Origin: Lepidurus packardi
Taxonomy: Eukaryota; Arthropoda; Branchiopoda; Notostraca; Triopsidae
Direction of reading: 5' to 3'
DNA length: 64,000 nucleotides
Assembly (NCBI GenBank): GCA_023053545.1
Contig: JAKZAN010000006.1
Coordinates: forward strand, 7,445,001 to 7,509,000
The position numbers were made by a program, and so were the translations under genes. The notes beneath the pieces are model-generated. The model did not search any database, was not told the DNA's origin, and was given only the letters and a program-made list of their open reading frames with translations. Below, piece by piece: positions 49,201 through 58,200 of the stretch. How positions within the stretch are numbered: the stretch's first letter is position 1; every line of letters starts with the position of its first letter.

Positions 49201-52200
49201 ATTAGTTTTTCTAATCACCATCGGCGTGACGAACTTTTATTTTCTTTTTGGTTAGGCCGTGGCCGGAGCTATACCTTTTCTTTTACTATTTTTTTCCACT
49301 CTCCTTCCGCCTTTGTTTATCCTATAACGTGTCCGCATTGCATATGGGACATTAGGGACAAAGGACGGAAACCCAGACAGCATGCTAACAGGGGACCCTT
49401 TTTGTTATTCCCGAAACAAGACAATTTGTTAGCGAGTAGATCTTTTCTCATGATGTGGTCGAGCCCGATCCTTAAAAAAAATAAAAAAAAAAGTTGGCTT
49501 GCATTGGCATTATTCTAATAATTGTGACTGCTTTGGGGCGTGCAGTGGACACGACATGGATCAGGGGGTCCCGAGGTCAGAGCCAGAAGCTATGCATTTT
49601 AGGAGTAATGATAGGGTTATTGACTTGCTTTGTTGGCTAGCTCTGTGATGATGTACTGCCTTTCGGTTAGGGGCGCCTAATATTCATGTCAGGATCTGAG
49701 TGTTAATGAAATTCTTGCTCCGCGCCCATTTATAGTCATTCGGGGAGCATTAAACGCATTATACTTATGCATTGAAGACCTTTCAGTGCTGTTGTTCCCA
49801 TTTATGAGAACGTTATTAGGTTCACGACGCTAAGCCGGAAAAGTTGCAAATGAGGACGAAGACCAGAGCACTGCTACAAGCGCCTGATATCCGCCAGGGG
49901 AAAAGCAATAGGGTATGAAGAGCAATTAGTAATGGCTGTTGTTTAGATGTAAAATGAACGCGTCCTTCTTATGTATGCCACGTTGGAACTGTGAAGGATT
50001 TACGGTGAGAACGTGACGCGTATAAGTTTTGTATCGCTTATGCGCCGAGTCCTTAAAGAGTTGTGATGGTAGCCAGGTGCTGATAGCCGCCTTGAAAAGC
50101 CGGAGAGGAGACCGGCTTTTTTTTGTGACGGTAACTTTGCGGTTGTTCAGGTGGGCGGTATAGATGGAACCACAGCTTGTGTAATGTATGCTTGCGATGA
50201 AGCGTGATAGACGTTTCCCAAGATTAATCAGAAAAAGGTCTGTGGAGAGGTTAGCCTCAGTTTACACGTTTTGTTATGCCAGGGACAGTATTACATAGCG
50301 AGCATATTATCCATAGAGCCATACTCACAAATAAGAGCACGGACAATAAAACAAAAGAAAAAAGACCAGCTATACAGCTATATTATCAAGTTGCTCGCCA
50401 ACCCCAAAGCCTCCTTCACTGGAAAGCTTTTTCTTAAGAACAACAAAGAGTGATATAGGACTTCCGGCAACTTGATAGGTAAAGGTGATTAGGTGGGCCG
50501 TCCCCCATCGATTGTGGGTATCGAGAACGTGAGCGTGAATTCAATGCATTATCCCATAAGTCTTTTGTTGCAGCTTGGCGTTCAGGTCAACGTGCCTCCG
50601 TGCAAGAGCTGGTATAACTCTTTCACGCTTCAACTTGCATTGACGGGCCCATTGACAGTGTATATAAACCATGTTACGTTATGCCTTTGTTGGCGGCCAT
50701 TCTTAGTCAATGTAAGGGTGAACTAGGTTAGCTGGGAGGAGTTATAAGATGCAATAAAGACTATGTGCATTATCCTATTTAGGTTTTTTTCCCGCTTTTT
50801 TTGCCAGACTTGGATGTCTACTTGTACTGCAATTGATTGGGAAGGCAGGTCAGCGTATATACTACGAGCATTAATCTGCTTTAGTAGGGTTTTTTCGCTT
50901 TTTTTCGCCAGAATTGGTTGTGTACTTGTATACTTGTACTTGTAATTGATTGGGAAGGGAAGTCAGCGGCCTGGCTAGTCAAGAACGTGGGCTATCAGTT
51001 GTATAGGATGTTTTAATCCACACTTGAATAGAGACAGAGCTGTGTGAAGTTGTCTAATTCAGACATGTTTATTATTTATTTGGTACGTTGCAGGAAAGGA
51101 AGCCGGTTTGGGCACCCCGTCACGTAATGAAGAAAACGTAGCTACAGAAGAGCGCATCGCCCATATATTGAGTGAAGCCACAGCCTCTTTGCGTCAGCAG
51201 CCTATTAATGAAGATCAGCAAAGCGATGACTCAAAACCGCCCAGTCAAGCACAGGTAAGGAACTTGCTCCTTTAGTAACTCTTTGGGGGCCTTTTTTATG
51301 TTATTATACAATTTAGAAAGACAAAAGAAAGTTTAGAAAGCGGTAATATAAGCAGCATAATCACACACAAAAGAGAGGGACAGGCAGATTCAGATAAAAG
51401 AGCGAATTGAAGGATGAGCTTTGGGTGATACAAAGGGCTGTTTTCTTCAGAAGTCGCAGTTGCAACGCGTGGGAGTGTATTTTGGTAGTTGCCAAAGCCG
51501 GATGCCATTAGGGTTAGATATCGAGACCTGTGGAGGGTCCGAATGCAAGTTTGCGGACGCGGATGAGCTTTCTGCCCGAAATAGAATCGTGCTGTGTGCT
51601 ATACTAGCCTTGCGTTGGTTAATGCCGATAATATTTATAGGCTCCATGACTGTTTCTCTGCATGGCCCTTTCAGTGTGTCTGTGTGTGTGCGGTGGCCGT
51701 CGTGATTTTAAAGGTTTCGAAGAACGCAAGTCCGGTGAAGTAGAGAGGAGAGGAGAAAGAGAGACAGAGCGAGAGAAAGAAAGAGAGCCGTGGTGGTATT
51801 GTCCAAAATTAACCGAACCCATCTATGAAGTCACTGTTTCGAAGCTGCCTTCTCCGTCTTTGGGTTTCCTGCAATTCGTTTTGACGAAAAGGACCCCACA
51901 CAGGCGCAGCCACGAAAGCTTGTGTTCAAGTCACAGTCAGTAATAGCCAGACTTTATCAGCCAGCTATAGATAAACTTGTCAAGCCATAAAGAGCCGGGG
52001 AGTAGACTAGTGAGAAAGAGAGGAAGAACGAATGAAAGAAAGCGAGATGAGAGAACGGGGGACGCAAAATAGAAGCGACTGCTTATATGCAAGGACATCT
52101 GGCTAAAGGAATTATTGGATGTCATCATTGCAGGGAATTTATGGCGCGGGGAGAAAAAGTTGCAAGTATTAATAAAAATGATGTTATAATTGTATTCTCG

Positions 52201-55200
52201 GTTTTGCAGACTCCGTCGCCTGGTCCACGACCTGACGGTATATCGAACGGCAATCTAACCGAGGCTCAAAGACGGTTGCGCAAGTACGAAAACGACGACA
52301 TATCCCAAGAGCAAGTGATGCGTATTTATCAAGAGGAATTAGCCAAACTCATGGGAGTGAGTTTTGGCAATCCGGCTGCAGCTGCTGCCATGGCCAATTT
52401 CAACTTTGGGCATTTGCCGCGTAGTTTTGCTCAGCATTACCAAAGGTACAACTATCCATTTTTTTAAATTTATTTATTTTTTTTAAAAGGGGGTGGGCGG
52501 CTAAAAAAGAAGAAAAAGAACGATGATGTGAATTATGTCCTTTCGTATTATGGCCTATTATAGTATTATGTCCTCTGAGGTAGATTGGCTGCTAGTTCCA
52601 TGTTCGATCGAAGTCCCGAAGAAATTCGTATGGCATTAGATGTATACCAGCAAGAGCTTAGTCGACTCATCCCGCCGTCTGCGTTTCCACATCATGGAAA
52701 TGCCGTCCAGGGAAGCGGTAATTTGCCACCGCCCACCTTTCCAAATGGCACGGTCCAAGACTTATCGTTGCCCAAGAGTAAAGCTGAGGAAGAAGCTCTG
52801 AAGAGCAGTAGCAGCAAGGAAGAGAAGGATAATATGGACAAATGTGAAGATAATAAAAGTCCCGGCAATCCAGCTCGCGTTAAAACGGAAACGGGTAAGT
52901 TACTGGAAATGAATGGATGGTATTGGGTGAATTGACAATGAAAAAGTTGCGCTCATTAAAAGCTTCCAGAGGGGAAAAGGAAAGAAATGAGAGCGAACGA
53001 GAGAGAGAGAGAAAGAAAGAAAGAAGTTTTCTGTGTGTGTGCCTTGTGCGACAAGGCTCAGCTCCACTGATTGATAACTCGCCAACAAGGTTGGCATGGC
53101 AACCAACACGAGTTTTTAATTGATTGATTGGCTATTGATCCTACATATCCACTCCAGTGTACGCTGGCACACACACATACACAGGGCTTGATGTCCCCCC
53201 CTGGTCCGTGTTTGGATGTGTGTGGTGCGTGACGAAGAAAATGGGTCGAAATGAGGAAGGAAATGGGTCGATAGTGTGATGTAGAGATTATAACGAAGCC
53301 TTTCTTGTAACTTTGAAACCTGTCAGCTTGTTAACGTATCGACTTTAGATCAACGGGTATTGAATTCAAGCTAAAACAAGACCTACGATACTCGGAAGAG
53401 GTTTTTAACGAGCAACTTTTCCGTTTCTCACCTTACCCAATTATTCATCAGCCGAGAAACGCTTTTTGTGTCCCAAGACAGAGAGAAAGGGGCGGAAAAC
53501 GACGAAAGAAAAAGCTTGCCTAACATAAAAACATTATATATCCTAATTAGGTGTGAGCACACCAGGGCCTAATGCCACGCCCAGTCCGTATCCTTTATCA
53601 ATGCCGTCTCCGATGTCTTCCCATCAGCCTCCACAGTCCATCTTGTATCCCGGGATGTCTCCCAGTCCAGAAGATAGCGTCGGGATGGGAGGAGGCGTGG
53701 CCTCACCTTTACAACGCATGGCGTCGATTACCAACTCGCTAATGTCGCAACCCGCCCATCCCAACACTCCGTCTTCAGCCCAACGACCCATGAAACCTGT
53801 CCTACCGCCCATTACGCAGCAACAGTTTGATGCCTATCAGAATCTGAACACAGAGGACATAGTCAAGAGGGTAAAAGCTCAGTACCTTTCTTCATTTTAA
53901 TGTATTTATCATGTATTTATACCACGCAACAACAAGAAAAGAAGCCAAGTTTCTGTTAAACTAAATTCCCGAATTTTTTGGTTTTATCTCCTCCCCAAAC
54001 ACTTGCAACAGGTAAAAGAACAACTCAGCCAGTATTCGATTAGTCAACGACTTTTTGGAGAGTCGGTGTTGGGGTTATCGCAGGGTTCAGTGTCGGATTT
54101 ACTCGCTCGACCTAAGCCGTGGCATATGCTAACGCAAAAAGGGCGGGAACCTTTTATTCGAATGAAATTATTTTTGGAAGACGAAAATGCCGTGCATAAA
54201 CTGGTGGCCTCTCAGTACAAAATTGCCCCCGAAAAGCTCATGAGGACCGGCGGTTATGCCAACTCACCACGTAAGCATACATTTAATTAACCAAGAGGGG
54301 TGTCCTTTCTTTCTGCGTCCTTTCTTTCCGTTAATCTTTCTTTTTCTTTTATTTTTTTGTTCTTCGTCTGATGTTTTCGGTTCTATTTTACGAGTAGCTT
54401 TTTAATAGCCTGTACGTGACTAACAAAAAACGTAAGCCAATCCCTTTGGTTCTCTTTTTCTTTGTCGACAAGATTTTTTATTTTATTTTACTAACCCACC
54501 AACAAAGAATTCTAATTCTAACTTATTTCAGAAATAGGAGGTGGCAAGAACCCCAAACTCGGGAGTCCGCAGGATATGTCCTTGTTTCATGGACATCGTC
54601 CTCATTTGCACAACGCCATGGATTTCCATCCTCTTAATGCCGGCACATCGCCAGTTCCTCATCTCTCGCCAGGATTACCCTTTCCGCATCTGGGACAAAT
54701 GCCCTTTCCGGGAGCGGTAGGATTAAATTTTCCGCCTGTATCCATGGCCAGCCGCTTGCCTTCCTTGTCACCCTTGAGTCGGATGAAGAGTGAGAAGGAA
54801 GACATAAAAGCCGGTGGTGGCAAAAGCGGTGGCGGTGGAGCGGCGGCCGCCTTGGCCAGTGCGGCCAGTTCCCCTTCCGCCAACACAGGAGGAGCAGGAG
54901 GCGGGTTCGGTCAACAACACACGCCCACCAGAGAACACTTTGCGCTCGACAATCACGGGGAAGGATCCCCTATGCCTAACCTTCCGTTCCCGTGCGAGTA
55001 CCCCGCCCATTCCGTCTATGAAATGGCTGCACTCACCCAGGACCTCGATACTCAACTAACGACCACCCGAATCAAAGAAGTCCTCTTAGCGAACAATATA
55101 GGCCAAAAAGTAAGGATACAACGAAAACAGTCAAGAACGTGTGTGAATTGTGCATACTAATTTCGTTTTTTTTTTTTTTTTTCATGGGCAGATCTTTGGA

Positions 55201-58200
55201 GAAGCCGTGCTGGGATTATCTCAGGGCTCCGTCTCAGAATTGCTGTCCAAACCTAAGCCCTGGCACATGTTGAGTATCAAAGGCAGAGAGCCCTTCATTC
55301 GAATGCAGTTGTGGTTGTCGGATGCGCGGAACATTGAGAAATTACAACGATTGAAAAACCAGCGTCGTGAAGCGGGAAAAAGACGCCGGGAAACATTAGA
55401 CGGCCATTCTAATCCGAACGCTCCCACTCAGAGTGCGGAGACTTCTTCAAATGATAGTCAAGATAACAACGATTCCGTTTCGGCGACCAAAAAACAGCGC
55501 GTTTTGTTCTCCGAGCCCCAGAAGGAAGCGCTCAAGTTGGCGTATACGCTCGATCCTTATCCGAGCACGAGCACGATTGAGTTTTTAAGCAACGAGCTGG
55601 GTTTATCCACTCGCACCATTACCAATTGGTTTCACAATCATCGAATGCGGTTAAAGCAACAAACAGGGAACCAGAACACCGCCAGCGAATCCTCCCCTTT
55701 GCTGGCCTCACTGGAGCAGTTGCAGCAACAAAGCGGCGGCGACCTGAACGGAAGAGAAGGTCAATGGGATCCCATGAAATTCCGCTTGCTCCTCAATCAA
55801 CGCTTATTAGAGTTGGAAGCAGTGGAAGGCAACTTCCCATTAGGCGGCTTCCCGCCCGGCTTCCCCGCTGGTTTAACCTATCATCCCTTCTATGCAACGG
55901 GAATGCTCTCCCAGTTTTGCTTGGGTTTGACAGCCGAGCAAGCCAACAATCCTCACAGTGGCTTAGATCTCACCGTAAACAAAGATTTTGAAGGCGATCG
56001 AGACGCCGATGCTGATGCGGATGCCGAGATGAACGAAGGTGATCAGGAACACGAAGCCGGTTCGAGTGAATATGACTCGGGTTTGTCCACGCCTTCGCCT
56101 CGCCCCGTGCCCCATTGTGAGAGTAGTGCCAGTCCCGCCATGGCCAATGTGCATCGAAATCGGCCGGAACTCTTGCGACCAGAATTGACTGTTGAACGGT
56201 CTTCGCGAAGAAGTCGTAAACCCGCCGCGCCACAGTGGGTTAACCCGCAATGGCAGGAGCCCGAAGAGGACAAAGAGGACAATGGCGACAAGAAAGAAGA
56301 GATTCTCATCAATGGTGTCTGCGTGTTACAAACTTCCGAAGATAATAATAACGGCAAGGTGGCAGTGGTGGCCGAAGCTGCCATTCGCAGTGAAGACGTC
56401 GAAGACAGTCCCGAAGCGTCTTCATCTGTAAAGCCTGAGCCAGTGGAAAGCAACGAGGACTTGTAGCTCTATTAAGATGGCTCTTTGGCAAAGAGTTTTT
56501 CTCGTATAAATGAGAACAAAGTAATCGCAAACTGACACATTTCTTTAAGGACCCAGCGGCGACACCTGTGGCTGGACTCCACAAAAACAAGAATAAACAA
56601 ATAAAAAAAATGACAACAGGCCAGAGACAACCCCAGTGACAGTGGCCAAAGGATATCCGTTCTCGGTCAGTGACCAACGGTTCTCACCACTCTCTCCATA
56701 CGGCTGTGTGATAACTACCAATGATTTCGTAAAAATTAGTAGTATATTAATTGAAACCTTCCAAAACCCATGACTCCCATTTGAGGCCACGAAGCGGTCT
56801 ACCTAGCGTGTAAAAATGTTGGCCAGGGACATGCTGGGAAGACATGTCCCTGAGACACACTTTGAAAAGGCGTACGTGTAACCGGAAAAAAGGAGAAACA
56901 TAAGAACGAGCAAGTGAGAGGCTCACGTGACGCCTTTAAAAACTCACAGATAAAAAAGATGGAAATTATCCTCAATTTTTCTCTGCCAGCCTATAAAACC
57001 TTTATTTTATTTTTTCTCGTATCTCGAAAACGTCGTGAGTGTCATTTTGAATCTTCTTAGCCGTGTGTTTTCTTAGATTTCTTCGACATTTCGTAACGTC
57101 CTCCTCCTCTTCCTTATCGCCGTATTACAAAGAAAACCTAATCTTCCTAATTTTGGCTGATTTCCTGCCCGATCTATGCTCCCTCTTTGACAAAAAAATT
57201 ACGACATTTTTTCCTATTATTGGATAAGGTTTGTTTTGCTGTGATGGAACGTCTTGACACCACTTATTGGGTTGGTTGATGAATGCAATCATTCAAAAAA
57301 CTCTCAATCAATTTCTATCAATCATTTAATCCCAGCTCTTCCTGCCTCCTCCACCCAAAAAATCTTCCCCCCTTCCCCTCCCCTCCTAAAGATGTGAGAG
57401 ACACCAGATTTAAGCGTTGTTCATGCCGTGTTCGCCAGTTTTTCTATTTATTCCCCGGTTAAACATATTTTTGAGCGTCCAGTTCTTGACATTCATGGTG
57501 GGTTATTATGTCCGGATAACCGTTTTGCCTTCATGACAAAGCCTTCTCCAAGTTTGCGTACAAATTTTTGCAAGGTTGGCAAAAAGAAAAAATTTCCTTG
57601 TTTGATTCCTTGCGTTCATCACCTCCTTTACACGATCCTCTAAGTATATAGAAACCTTTTTGGGACACGCCCCCCTTTTCCCGTAGCGTTTTTCTTACGT
57701 CTCACGTTGCACGCCTGCACACGTCTACCAGTTTCGGATCTAGTCTATGCTTTAGCAAATCTGGAGGTAAACCATACGTAAAAGCCATCGAAAAAAAAAC
57801 GTGAACACTTTAGGAACGAAAAAGTTTCGTGTTTTGCGCTCTAAGGCTAATTAAGCGACATTAAATAAAACTTTCTTCGAAAAACAAACTCCAGTTCAAA
57901 CCTCTTTCAATTTCGATTGTTCAAACTTTTATGAAAGCTAGACAGTTAAACTCACGCCATTTTCCGTTACTAGAGAGTTTAAAAAATCATTATGGCCCTG
58001 TGTAGCATCTCGAAATATTAAGACTTTACTATTCCCAAGCTGTTTAATGGAAACTCCTTATAACCTTTTTATTATCTTCGAATCTTTCCGGTTTCAAACA
58101 ATCCGTGTCTCGTTATAGCCCCCCCCCCCCCCCCCATGTCGTTTCATTCGACTTACATGCACAAACGTCCAGCCAGCCTCATCTCCCTCCACTCCCTTCC

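Larger units (their letters stand above)
44226..51093 (+). other. Cut intron after the CUT1 exon (6.9 kb)
   Basis: Contains two poly-G tracts, a degenerate duplication at 46.7 kb and the tandem duplication at 50.8 kb. No exon recognised. Confidence 0.6.

Noticed and set aside
52087..52209. In-frame ATG upstream of exon 52210 as a start for a short Cut isoform
   Set aside because: The extension has no similarity to Cut and the acceptor at 52209 is well placed; vertebrate short CUX1 starts lie elsewhere. Not excluded without 5' end data.
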